DNA of 64,000 nucleotides from Triglochin maritima (Eukaryota > Streptophyta > Magnoliopsida > Alismatales > Juncaginaceae), in contig OY821772.1 of NCBI GenBank assembly GCA_963682175.1, forward strand, positions 57,310,925 through 57,374,924, in the 5' to 3' direction. The translations under genes and the position numbers were made by a program. How positions within the stretch are numbered: position 1 is the stretch's first letter; each line of letters begins with the position of its first letter. This document shows, in pieces, positions 24,122 through 35,917 of the stretch. The notes under the pieces are model-generated. The model was not told the DNA's origin and did no database searches. It worked only from the letters and a program-made list of their open reading frames with translations.

Positions 24122-24577
24122 ATCTTAAAACTAGACTAATATAAAAATTTAGACTAATATGAAAATGAAATACTAATTAATTTAATTCTAAAGAGAAGTT
24201 AGAAAGAGTACACTTGATTTTGGCGATTGAAGAATGAAGAACCGGATCAGAGACTTCACTTTCCAACTTCAAAACTAAGCACCAGACCAGAGATTTAATC
24301 GCGAAAATTTGATGATTAAAATAGAATTATGAAGAAGAAGAGAATGAGAGATGTGTGAAAAATGAAGATGTTTGGAGGGGTTTATATAGGATTTGTGGTA
24401 GCGGTAAACTTGTAATTTTTGAAGAAAAAAATCAAAAAAAATCAAAAAGATGATAACCGTTCGCCTAGACGAGGCGACCGCCCATTTCGCCCAACTTTGC
24501 TGGACGAAAGGTAGTGGTCGCCCAGGCAACCACGCCGACAGGCCTAAGCAGTATCCTACGTGAACGCTGATAATTAT

Positions 24578-24885
24578 AACTCCATTCATGTTTTAAAATA
24601 CTAATAAACCGACATGCACACACACAAAATGAGAAAATCGACCATAGAAAATGACGTAAATGGCCCTGTACGTTGTGGACCGGTGCAGTGCTGCGTGTCA
24701 CCTCGGCAGCACTGCGAGACGCAGCAAAAGGGAGAAGAAAGGGGCAAAAAAAGAAAAGTTGCAAACCACCCTTCCGCAGCTACTAAAATCTTCCAGAACC
24801 CTAAGCTCTCGATTCTTCTTCCCCTCCTCGGCTCCTCCCCTTAACAACTGATCGACCAAACCAACTCTGACCGGAAGAAGCAATC
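24578..24885 (+). promoter_or_regulatory. mtHSP70 upstream region with a heat-shock-element-like motif
   Basis: The 308 bp between the hAT target duplication and the mtHSP70 start codon must hold the proximal promoter and 5' leader. TTCCAGAA at 24791-24798 matches two head-to-head units of a heat shock element, but a canonical third unit is absent. No clear TATA box was seen. Any more distal promoter elements have been pushed over 24 kb away by the transposon nest. Confidence 0.4.
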
Positions 24886-27800
24886 ATGGCGGCCACCGCG
24901 GTGCTCCGAGCCATGAGGCGCCGAGACCTCTCCTCCTCCCTCTCCGCCTTCCGATCCGTGCGTTTCCCTCTTCTTTTTTTGGTTTTTTATTGTTTCTTTT
25001 TTGCTTATTTGAGCTGTTGATTACCTGGAAGTCTGTTTGTGCTACTCAAACTTGCTATTTCGATTTTATTTTATTTTGGAATTTTGGGTGGGATTTACAA
25101 ATTTCTGGTTGAAGTGACGCATCCAAACGCAACCTCATGGAACAATCACAACGATTTTGTTTCATGATCTTTTGAAAATTATTTAATTTATGCTGATGTC
25201 TATAATTTTGAGTGTGTGAACTTCTTTGTCGCGCATGCCTAAGGAAGTTATTTACTCATAATTTAGAATCCAAATCCTTGTTAGAATTAGAATTATAACT
25301 GAAGTTGCGTCCCAGTTCCACCGTGATGTGATTGGACTGGATCCAACTTTAAAGTTTTTAACCTCCGATGCCGTAACTGATAATATGTTGCCTGATAGTG
25401 AAGCTTTCTCTTTTCCTGTTATTTTAGGTGTATATTTTATTTATGGTGTTTCTGGTCACTACTTAAGACTTACGAGCTGAGATAATTTTATCATATCGTG
25501 TTCTATGCTGATGTCATTGGCTTGATTTTTTTTTTGTTTTTTGGATTGCGTTCTGATCATGCAGTTGCACAACACAAAGGCAGCATCTCCTTCTCTTTCC
25601 TTGGGTCCGAGATGGACATGTTTAACAAGGCCATTCAGGTGTCAATCATGCTGCTTTTATTGCTCTTTATTTGATATTTTATCTTTATATTTGGTTTACA
25701 CACTGATTTATTCCATTTTTTTGGCACCAGTGCTAAACCTGCAGGAAACGATGTCATTGGTATAGATTTGGGAACGACAAATTCGTGTGTAGCTGTCATG
25801 GAGGGAAAGGTTTGTTTATTACTTTCTTGCTCTAATTGGTTTGCTTTTGTGACAATTGGGAATTGCAAGTTGCTGTCAATGTAATGGATACTACTGGATG
25901 TGAGCTCTTCTCGACCAGTTACCATTTTTTCAATGTTCTCTGCAGAATGCAAAAGTCATTGAAAACTCTGAGGGAGCACGCACAACACCGTCTGTTATTG
26001 CCTTCAACCAGAAAGGAGAACTATTAGTGGGAACTCCAGCCAAACGCCAGGCAGTGACTAATCCAACAAACACTTTATTTGGAACCAAGCGCTTGATAGG
26101 AAGACGTTTCGATGACCCTCAGACACAGAAAGAAATGAAGATGGTTCCATATAAGATTGTTAAGGCTCCCAATGGTGATGCTTGGGTTGAGGCTAATGGA
26201 CAGCAATACTCCCCTAGTCAAATTGGTGCCTTTGTGTTGACCAAAATGAAAGAGACTGCAGAGTCCTACCTCGGCAAATCTGTTTCAAAGGCAGTGATTA
26301 CAGTTCCGGCCTATTTTAACGATGCACAACGCCAAGCAACAAAAGATGCCGGGAGGATAGCAGGACTTGATGTGCAAAGAATCATCAATGAACCTACTGC
26401 TGCAGCTCTTTCCTATGGATTGTCAAACAAGGAAGGATTGATTGCAGTTTTTGATCTTGGAGGGGGGACATTTGATGTATCTATATTGGAAATTTCTAAT
26501 GGTGTTTTTGAGGTATGTTCGTTGGGTTAACTTTACTACTTTTCTTTTTAATTGTGGTGAGCCAAAGATCATGTGCTCTTGTTGATGATGTTCAGGTGAA
26601 AGCTACTAATGGTGATACTTTCTTGGGTGGTGAGGATTTTGATAATGCTCTGTTGGAATTCTTGGTTAGTGAGTTTAAAAGAACCGAAGCTATTGATTTA
26701 TCAAAGGACAAATTAGCGTTGCAGAGGCTTCGTGAAGCAGCAGAGAAAGCCAAGATAGAGCTCTCTTCTACATCACAGACTGAGATAAACCTACCTTTTA
26801 TCACTGCTGATGCTTCAGGAGCCAAACATTTGAACATTACATTGACAAGGTCTAAGTTTGAGGCTCTTGTAGATCACTTAATCGACCGTACAAAGAACCC
26901 TTGCAAGAGTTGTTTGAAGGATGCTGGGGTTTCCACTAAGGAAGTTGATGAAGTTCTTTTGGTTGGTGGTATGACAAGAGTTCCAAAAGTTCAAGAAGTG
27001 GTTTCTGATATATTTGGGAAGAGTCCGAGCAAGGGAGTAAACCCGGACGAGGCCGTTGCAATGGGAGCAGCTATTCAAGGTGGCATTCTCCGTGGAGATG
27101 TGAAGGAGTTGTTGCTTCTGGATGTAACTCCACTTTCTCTTGGCATTGAAACTCTAGGTGGTATCTTCACGAGGCTAATCAACAGGAATACAACAATTCC
27201 TACTAAAAAGAGTCAGGTTAGTGTTGACTTTCTTCTGTCTATCATCGGCTTCTCTAGAAGAGCATCAGGGAGGTACTGATTTTTTTAGAATGATTATTCG
27301 ATTCTCTTTTTTTCTTCTTGTTAGATAAAGATGGTTATCAAGAGAGCCACTTCTTTTAAGTTGAGATCTTGGAGGTTCATAATAAGCTGGTGCACCTAGA
27401 TGCATATATTCTCATTCGATTGTTAAATATTTATAGCTTTTAGATACTTTGTTGTAGCACTCTTTTCATAGGTTTAAGCAAAATCGTCAATTGAGCATGC
27501 TTACTTTTGCTATTTTAGTTGACCTTTTTTTGGATTTGGACATATTTCGTCAAAACTGACAGGTGAGCCTACTATTAAGGTGTCACAATTTTAAGCTTGT
27601 TATGAATTACCATGATTAACCAAGTTGGTGTACATAACTATGTATTTACACTTGTTATGGATGATTTGTTAGTCGCTTCATTTCTATACGCCACTTGTGA
27701 AGGTCCAAGATTGTTTCTTTTCACCCCAACTTGGTATTTCTCTGATTCTAAGTGCTTCTCACTATTTGTTGGCTTTGCTTTTTTAGGTATTTTCTACGGC

Positions 27801-28407
27801 AGCTGATAACCAGACCCAAGTTGGTGTGCGGGTTCTTCAAGGGGAGCGTGAGATGGCTTCTGACAATAAGTTACTTGGAGAGTTCGAGCTTGTCGGAATC
27901 CCACCAGCACCAAGGGGCATGCCTCAAATAGAGGTAACGTTTGATATTGATGCCAATGGAATTGTGACAGTCTCTGCTAAGGATAAGGCAACTGGTAAAG
28001 AGCAACAGATTACAATCCGTTCTTCTGGTGGATTGTCGGATGACGAGATTGAAAAGATGGTGAAAGAGGCTGAGCTTCATGCACAGAAGGATCAGGAAAA
28101 GAAGGCTCTTATCGATATCAGAAACAGTGCTGACACAACAATTTACAGCATAGAGAAAAGCTTGGGTGAGTACAGAGACAAAATTCCAGCAGAAGTTGCT
28201 AGCGAAATAGAATCTGCAGTTGCAGATTTGCGCAAAGCAATGGGAGGAGACAATATCGACGACATAAAGGCAAAACTTGATGCTGCAAACAAGTCAGTAT
28301 CAAAGATTGGGCAGCATATGTCAGGTGGGTCAGGTGGATCCACCTCTGGAGGTGCTACGGGCGGTGATCAGCCCCCAGAAGCCGAGTACGAAGAGGTCAA
28401 AAAGTAA
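24886..28407 (+). CDS. MTHSC70: Mitochondrial heat shock protein 70
   Basis: ATP-driven chaperone of the mitochondrial matrix; it pulls precursors in through the TIM23 motor and folds them. Six exons: 24886-24957, 25565-25638, 25731-25809, 25946-26512, 26596-27216, 27787-28407, all with GT/AG borders, giving 677 residues, the usual family length. Residues 1 to about 50 are rich in Arg, Ser and Ala with few acids, as in a mitochondrial presequence. The nucleotide-binding domain shows IDLGTTNSC (60-68), [13 protein letters not shown] (from 243) and [17 protein letters not shown] (from 384). The interdomain linker [10 protein letters not shown] is near 435, followed by the substrate domain and helical lid. 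The C-terminus [10 protein letters not shown] is characteristic of plant mitochondrial HSP70. No break is seen. The start was chosen as the first ATG that opens the presequence. Confidence 0.95.
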
Positions 28408-28880
28408 TCTGTATTAGGGAATCTAATGGACTGAGGCCGCATTATAAAATCCTCACTTTGAGAAACTGCTGTACCAAATACTGTTTACATGTTCATTTTG
28501 TTACCTGGGAAGCTATGTGGTGAGCTTTTTCTCCAGAATTGAGGTTTACGAATCTAACATTTTCAGTATGAAGTTCATAAGAATTTTAGACGTAGATAGT
28601 AGTTGCAACTTGCAAAGCGGAAACATCCTTCAGTAGTGTATCATAAATCTTGCTGAAAATTTCTATTTGATAGTTTTGTACTTCAATGTTATAGCGATAA
28701 ATATTAGGTTTTTCAAGATCTACGATATCTGGAGGTTGCAGATCAGTTCTGGTTGGAAATCGTCATCCTGTTGAACATTTGGAAGCTTCGCTAGCTTTCA
28801 TGTTTTGACATTGACATTGTTTGGCTTTGTGGCTTTGGGGCTTTGTCATGGTGGTTGGTGTTTCTTTTGGCCGTATAAAT
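28408..28880 (+). other. mtHSP70 3' flank
   Basis: Downstream of the TAA at 28405-28407. It is T-rich and must contain the 3' UTR and polyadenylation site; I see no unambiguous AATAAA at the expected distance and nothing else of note. Confidence 0.4.
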
Positions 28881-29240
28881 CGTTAGAGAATGGTCATCCT
28901 GGATTTAGAGAATAATAGAGAATTTGGAGACTTTTTTTCCAAGTTATAATTTGTACGGTCATTTTACTTATCACTAATTGATTCTGAGTTGGATATTACC
29001 CTTCAATATGGTATTAAGTATTATGGTATTAAGTATTATGGTATTGGAGCCCGAAAGACCTAACGTTACAGAGAAAATTTAATTTTAGTTATTATACGTG
29101 AACGAGAATGTTAAGATAATAATCTTACATTGTATGATTTAGATATTTTTTTAAGGTTATAAATTTGTATGATTTTTACATTATTTACCAATTAGTTATA
29201 ACTTTTACATCTTTTGGTTTACGTGGACTTTTGGTCCTAT
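28880..29240 (+). mobile_element. Degraded TRIM-like element
   Basis: TGGTATTGGAGCCC (29039-29052) resembles the methionine-tRNA primer binding site. TGTTAAGATAATAATCTTAC at 29109 resembles the start of TRIM and Copia LTRs. The stretch after it (TTTTTAAGGTTATAAATTTG) matches, with many changes, sequence near 28930 before the primer site, as expected for two diverged LTRs. Outer borders are uncertain. Confidence 0.45.
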
Positions 29241-32200
29241 ATTTGCTTCTTGCCTTCTTCGAATAGTCCATGTTGACCCTTGTTATCCCAGTCCGGCCCG
29301 AAGTCGTAAGATAGCCCAACTATTTGTATAACAGGAAAGGTTATCAATACTCATTTCAAGGCAGTGTTTTGCCAAGATTGCTGTAAATTGGTAATGTTGC
29401 AGATTATTATATACGGTTTGAAAATTAGTAAGCCCAAGAGTATGATAATTGGTTAGCACCAACTCTTAGGAACCACCACAAGGGGCCACAAACGAATCTC
29501 TTTACTTGATGATAACCACCATTAACCATAGCCCACAACAATAATATATGTTTTATAATTTATATGGTTAAATGGAATGACATTGCAACAACAAACTAAT
29601 CTAATCCATTTCCGCCAAAAATAATTGCACAAACCACCATATTCCTTCATGGTTGGTTGGTTGGTTGTTTATTCTCGGGGCCTTCTTCCTCTTTTTCCTT
29701 AACCATAAAAAACAACAGTTTATTTAGAAATCTTCAGTTGAGAATTATCAGGTAGTTGGGTGGTATTATATGCCCTCTTTAGGCCCCCACAACTCGCCCT
29801 AAGTATAGGAACTTACATGAAACAAAAGTGATTATTGTTTTAGGTGTTATTCATTGATAGCATGTGGCACATGCCCCCATTATCAAATAATGTCATCCAA
29901 CTACTTCATTATTTAAAACTCCAATAAGTGTTTTTTACTCTTGAAGTGGTCTGAATACAAGTCAAAAAAAGATACTCTCGGCATAATATATCATAAAATT
30001 TCAGAATCTTCCTACAATTTTTTTCACATTTTCAAATCTTACTGCAATTTTCCTACATTTTTGGCTTTCCCATACACCATCAAGTTCAAATTAGATGAGT
30101 GATTGCACCCAGTCTTTGGATACGGTAGAAAATTTTCAAACATCACTTCTCTAGTTCCAAATTATCATGCATATTTTCACTTTTCTTCTTTTATAAGAAC
30201 AATTCTATTTGCACATCATCACGTAACATCATGAAATACTAACCAAACGTAGTTTAAGCCATGCTAACGAATACGTACCCAATTGAAACCCCACAAAAAC
30301 CAACTTAAGGTACACCCATACCTGCTCTCCCACCACAACTCCAGATTCTCCGACCTTTGCATGTGGTCATAACTAATATTCCAAACTACCAGAGTTTAAT
30401 ATGGCAGTTGGGATATGTCGGCTCTTTCGATTTGTTTTTTTTCTTAAATGGGTGATTGCATTAAGACGAGGGGTTTAGTTGCTAACACAACTATTCTCAA
30501 GTAGAATAACTTACAAGAGATGTTTTTATAAAACAAAATAACAGAAACAAGCCGATAGTCATCAACTCCTAAGGTTGACAATGCCCAAAAAGATAAGTTC
30601 CAGGAAACGGAGAAGCAACGACTGCAACAAGAACTCGAACACCCCTTCTTAGGTGTCGGCCGTTTCTTCGCGGAAATGGATTCGTTCTTCCGCAACGGGT
30701 GCTTCCTCGGCTGCTCTAGCCTTCTCTTCATGCTCTTTCAATTCGCACACAAGAGGATTTGATTGTTTTGAAAAGCTTGTGTCGTATGATTGATCTTTGT
30801 AGTATGCAGTGCACATCTAAGATGAACATATGTAAAGTATTGTTGCTTGGCAACCAAACATATGATATGATATGATATGATATGATATGATCCACTTTCT
30901 TCATGCATACTTTGGAAGATATGCATGTTGCTAGTAGACACCTTTTTGTTTGTTTGTTGGGCTAAAAAAAACCAAGATGCGCAATGGGCCTATGGCAACT
31001 TGACTGGTTCAATAATTGTATAGCCTTTTTTTGCCATCAAATGTGAAGTGATTCGAGGTAAATTTCTTGTAAGAAAAGTAAAATGTATTTGATCATGTTT
31101 TTTTTATTATCATCTTAACTGATTTCTCTGTACCAACCTATAAAATTTATGCTTCAAGACGCATATGTTAAGTCTAAAAGTAGTTAACTTTGAATCAATT
31201 AAGTGATGATGTGCAATTCCAATAGGCACATGTGGAAGTAGTCAATTGGCAAAATAAAGAAACAACATTTAGGTAATTTTGGCTATGCGATCCAAATTGA
31301 AAATTTAGTACTAAAATAGAGTGAATCTACAAAAATGGAACGGGCATTTCAAAAAAATAAAAATCGACATTTAGGAGAGTGTATAAAATGTGGGAGACGC
31401 ATGAAAAACCACAAAAGAGATACTCCTTAATGGGATTACAATGTATAACATCATCGACTCATTGTGTTTAACTAACATAGGAAAAGGTGGGTCCATTCTC
31501 TTTTTATGCTTCCATTACCCAGAACATAATGATAAGAAAGGCTATTAGACATGCCAGTTGCCACTATCAACCTAGAGAGGGCATTTGATGACATTCAGCC
31601 AAACAGAGAACCTCAAAAATTAGCCTTAACTCCCTACTTCTTAATCTATGTGCAAATTGTTTTCAAATACGTGCATATTAAACTGAACCTCATTGTCACA
31701 AATACATCCAAAACTTTCAAAGTAGCTAGGCTAGGAAGTCTATGTACAAGTACACACCTAACACACGCATCAATAAGTTAAAAAACATTGCATAATGTAG
31801 TGCTCCAAGGGGCTTTGAAACGTATATTCAAAACAGAATCCGAGTGTGCATGGTTGGTTCTAACATAATTAGTATAACGGAGTAGGCTTCTAACTCAAAA
31901 TCTCTTTGGTATCTCAAAACTTTCATGTTATGAGGTTAATCCAAATTGTTCTTGTTGGATTATTCTAAATTTATAACTGCACTTTACATGGGCCAGACTG
32001 TCAGACATCTCATAAGTTTAACGTGTATATGTTTATTTTGGTAATTTGCATGTGTAGATCATTGTGCATCAATCATCTCACCTGAAGTAATGCAAAAAAA
32101 GTACTTCATCCAGACCAGACTGTTAGCTGTTAAACTCTTAATTTACCAACACCATATATCCCATAGATTATAGTTATATGTCAAAATCATGATTGCTTAG

Positions 32201-32702
32201 TATACTTTACCTCTGATCTCCTGAAGTTAATGAAAGTATTTCAAAAACAGTTGCAATCAGCATCAGTTCATTAAGCATTTGCATGTGCTGCATGTGTTGA
32301 TCATTGTGCACCACTAGTGTCCAATATAATTTTATTCTTATCTTCTGCTTATCATTGATGCTGAACCTATCTTCCAAGCCAATTATTTATTTTTCTTTTA
32401 CCCCTTCTGATACCAATCAAGGTCTGGGTTTGTTTAGTGCCCGTCTCTCTTAACTTCACCACATTCCCATGTGCCAAACAGCCAAAGATAAGATCTTCAT
32501 GGAAGGTGCCATGACTCTGCTTCCTCTGCTTATTATACACAACAAGTCAGTACACTGCATATGAATATGGGAGTTGGAGATTAATTTTTGCCAAGTTGCA
32601 AACAGAAGTCTTTATTTGGTTTTTTTTGTGTGTTATAGTTGATGTATGAAATTCCAAGTTACCATGGTCCCATTTGGTAACCCTACACGTTTGAAGATTC
32701 TA
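29241..32702. other. Intergenic DNA
   Basis: AT-rich, without a gene I recognise. It includes a short pentanucleotide microsatellite (GATAT repeats, 30859-30890). A 95-codon minus-strand frame at 30444-30731 is unrecognised and has no supporting context. Confidence 0.4.
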
Positions 32703-33713
32703 AAAGGGTCTTGAGTGTACCTAAAAACGAATATAATTAACTTTATACACATGCGTTTCAGGTATTTGATTGTGTGCACATATATTTACAGTTTAATTGT
32801 TTGCATGCACTTGGTCCGTCTGTAGGTCCCACTTTGTTTATTTTTATATTAGAAAATTTACAAATCACACCCTCTAAAATTGAATTGTCCTCTAAAATAC
32901 AAAAACACAAAACAAATATTTCTTTTACAAACATACATTCTCTTCTCTCTCTCCCTCACTCTCTCTCCTCTCTCATGTTCTTCCTCACTCTCTCTCCTCT
33001 CTCATGTTCTCTCTCACTCTCCCTCACTCTCTCACCTCTCTCATGTTCTCTCTCACTCTCTCTTGTTCTCTCTCATCTTTCTCTCTCGCTTCGCTCTCTC
33101 TCCTCTCTCTCTCTCTCATATTATCTCTTCTCACACTCGAATTCTCTCTCTCAAACAAGATAACAAATTATCTTCATTATTATGCACATGATCAACTGAA
33201 CTTATATTAGACACAAGTATGATCACTATATTAGACACAAGAGAGAGACGGATAATTCGAGAGAGATAATTTTAGTGTGAGATAAAGAGAATTCGAGAAA
33301 GAGGAAAGATAATTCAAGTGTGAGAAGAGAGAATAGGGGAGGGAGAGAATATGAGAGAGAGAGAAAGGAGAAATATAACACAAGAGAGGAGAGAGAACAT
33401 GAGAGAGAGAGAAGAAAGATAACATAAGAGAGGAGAGAGAACAAGAGAGAGGAGAGAGTGAGAAGATAGGGTGTGTTTGTAAAAGAAATATTATTTTGTG
33501 TTTTTGTATTTAATATTAAGGACAATTCAATTTTAGAAAGTGTTTTGTAAATTTTTTAATATAAAAATCAACGAAGTGGGACCGACAAATGGATTAAGTG
33601 CATGTGAGCAATTAAACTACAAATGTAAGTGCACCTAAGTAAAAACCTAAAATGTTGGTGTATAAAGTTAATTATGTTCGTTTTCAGGTGCACCCAAGCA
33701 AATGCCCCTTTCC
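32703..33713. mobile_element. Foldback element with long inverted repeat arms
   Basis: The left arm (from GGGTCTTGAGTGTACCTAAA) and the inverted right arm (GGGGCATTTGCTTGGGTGCACCTGAAA) run in parallel for several hundred bp: both contain ACGAA(T/C)ATAATTAACTTT, then GGTCCCACTT, then AAATTGAATTGTCC, then TTTCTTTTACAAACA. The inner parts are CT-rich on the left (32939-33150) and GA-rich on the right (33238-33470), so the whole can fold back on itself. No transposase is present; the family is uncertain. Confidence 0.7.
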
Positions 33714-34097
33714 AAAACTTGAGTTTTGTGGGAGAGGTTTAAATGTGTTGGTTTGAGTTTTCAAACCATAACACTTGACTCCCAAAACGCAATCTCTACT
33801 ACTTGTTTCGTTCATTTTTTGGCGTTCTTACTTTGTTGGTACAATCATGAGAGTGCAATGGTTACTTTGATTTGTAGATTCTTAATACAAATGTAGTTAA
33901 AAAAATAACAATTTTTGGGACGACCTTACTGGTTATTATTATTATTATTATGGAAGATTTTAGTAGTGCATACTATTATGTTTAAAATAATGAAGGTATG
34001 GCTATCCATTCCAAATTGGATCAAATAAATTGATGCACTTCCAACTTTAAGAAGTTGGGCAACTCTCAATCGCCAAATTTCCTAAAATTAGAACATG
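33714..34097. other. Intergenic DNA between foldback element and MULE
   Basis: AT-rich, with a short ATT repeat near 33940. Nothing coding is seen. Confidence 0.4.
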
Positions 34098-34260
34098 AAT
34101 TTTAAAGGGAACTACTATTCGTCGTCGGAAAACTACTTAAATCGTCCCAAAAATTACCTTTTTACCCTTAACAAATCAATTAATACCCATTTCGTCCCGT
34201 ATCTTTAAGCAAGGTATTTGACTCAGTTTTACTCACATTCCTAGTACCAACACCACGAAA

Positions 34261-34290
34261 ATGTCTGGCGAAACACCTGAATCCGGCTAG
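34261..34290 (+). pseudogene. First-exon remnant of a MULE transposase
   Basis: ATG TCT GGC GA begins a ten-codon segment that matches the first exon of the transposase at 42060-42031. The last codon is TAG where the complete element has GAG. It is followed by GTAACG, the position of the splice donor. The remainder of the gene is absent. Confidence 0.6.
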
Positions 34291-35002
34291 GTAACGGAGG
34301 CGGATTTTTTTTTCCGACTCGGGCGTCTGGATACGACGCCTACACCATGGTGGAGGCGTCTTAGCCAGACGCCTCCACGTTGGTGGAGGTGTGTTAGCCA
34401 GACGTCCGTATTTTTTAATAATAAAAAATAAAATATAAATAAATTCTTAAAATTATACGGTGTGTTATCTCAAATTATTTGAGGTTCTGTTGCAAGATTT
34501 TTGGTGGTAACGGGGTCAAATTACAATGAGTTTTTTTGCAAGTGATATAAATTTTCAAAAAATTTAAGATCCAAAATCCCCATTGGTAAAACCTCCCGAC
34601 TTACAAATACCACATCGACAGGTCCGTTCGGGGGTCTTGGATTTTGAAATTGTTGGATCTGAATTTTTTTTGAATTTTCATCAATTGCAAAAACTCGTTG
34701 TAAGGTGATGTCGGACGGTCGACCGTTTACTTCTCGGTCTACCGAACATGTTCCATGCGGATGACCGAGTTTCCATCGGTCCACCGTGATCGTAAATACA
34801 GTAAGTTTTTGATCTTCCTAGAATCATTGTGTCGGTTTACCGATCTCTACCCGGTTATCCGAATATTTATTCTCAGTAGCTTCGACATTTCTCTGGAAAT
34901 CTCTATTCGGTGTACCGAAAGGGTATCGGTCATCCGAATATAGTAATTATTAACTTATTAATTAATTAATTTAGTAATTATCTAAATTTATAATCAATTA
35001 TC

Positions 35003-35265
35003 TTTTTAATAAAAAAATAAAAAAATAATAAAAAATTGCGGGCGTCTGTGTAAAACGCCCAGCGTAGGAGAGAGGCGTCTGGCTAAGCCGCCCAGCGTAG
35101 GAGAGAGGCGTCTTAGCCAGACGCCCGTCCCATGGGTGGGGCGTCTGTGTAAAACGCCGCCCCCTAGGGGGAGGCGTCTTACACAGACGCCCTCTCCTAC
35201 GCTGGGCGGCTCCGCCAGACGCCCGCAATTTTTTATTATTTTTTATTATTTTTTTATTAAAAAGA
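35003..35265. repeat. Large imperfect palindrome in the MULE derivative
   Basis: The outer arms are AT-rich (TTTTTAATAAAAAAATAA and its complement TTATTTTTTTATTAAAAA). The inner arms carry GCGGGCGTCT and AGACGCCCGC, with shorter nested palindromes such as GCCCCCTAGGGGG in the middle. The whole block of about 260 bp could form a cruciform or RNA hairpin. Confidence 0.75.
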
Positions 35266-35489
35266 TGTTGGATATTTTACCAGATTCGAGTACACCGGGG
35301 CGTCTGTTGGCTCATTACTGACCTCCAAAACATTATTTTTTATGAATATAAGAGGAAGATGAAGAGAGATGTGTGATAGGAGGGTAAAATGTCGCGTTAT
35401 AGCAGTAGAAATGAGAGAAGGGCAAAATGGTAATCTGTTGGGGCGATTTAAGTAGTTTTAGGGCGACGAATAACAATTCAGATTTTAAA

Positions 35490-35762
35490 AGCCTCTATCG
35501 TAGGTAAATTATTAATAAGAAGGGACATGAGCTGGGATAATGTATTTGTTAGGGACCAATGGGTCCAATTTTTCTGCATTTTGAAGAACTCACTCTCGTG
35601 CTTAAGTTTTCCAAACCACCATTTTGTATACAACTCAAACCTCCAAACACAACTTCAAATCTTTGTTCCCAAACATGCCCCATATATGAATGAGAGTGTG
35701 ATTAGGTGGAGTATTCTGACCTCAGTTCATAATTCTACAGATAAATTGGGATTGCGCTATGT
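35490..35762. other. Spacer between the two MULEs
   Basis: Ordinary AT-rich DNA of about 270 bp between the target duplications of the two neighbouring MULEs. No gene seen. Confidence 0.4.
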
Positions 35763-35917
35763 TTTATTTACTGAACTGCTAAACATCGCCCCAAAATTAC
35801 TTAAATCGCCCCTTGAAATTACCAAATTGCCCTTCCTCCTATTTTTGCTTATATATCTCACAATTTCACTCTTTTTTCAAAACTTTCTCTTCCTATACCT
35901 ACTACACAAGATTACGA

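Larger units (their letters stand above)
445..24569 (-). mobile_element. hAT DNA transposon, interrupted by nested insertions
   Basis: The element is flanked by the 8-bp direct repeat ATAATTAT (437-444 and 24570-24577), the duplication size typical of hAT elements. Its terminal inverted repeats are short: CAGTGTTCA at the left and TGAACGCTG at the right (8 of 9 positions match as inverted copies). Both subterminal regions are rich in CCTAGGCG-like and GGGCGATCG-like motifs, including the palindromes at 491-508 and 524-545. Between the ends, on the minus strand, are pieces of a hAT transposase with BED zinc finger, DUF659-like region and C-terminal dimerisation domain. The span of about 24 kb is due to a MITE and a 20.6-kb LTR retrotransposon inside the transposase gene; without them the element would be about 3.3 kb. 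Confidence 0.9.
34107..35481. mobile_element. Non-autonomous MULE derivative
   Basis: The left end GGGAACTACTATTCGTCGTC and the right end, inverted, TGAATTGTTATTCGTCGCCC pair, and the repeats continue through AAACTACTTAAATCG and CCC. Flanking sequences ATTTTAAAG (34099-34107) and ATTTTAAAA (35482-35490) are a near-perfect 9-bp duplication, typical of Mutator-like elements. The left part keeps the promoter and first exon of the large MULE's transposase gene (ATG at 34261, MSGETPESG then a stop before a GTAACG donor). The rest is non-coding with GC-rich palindromes, so it is a deletion derivative of the same family. Confidence 0.8.

Noticed and set aside
32774..33525. Ser/Leu-rich frames on both strands
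   Set aside because: Products of the CT-rich and GA-rich arms of the foldback element.
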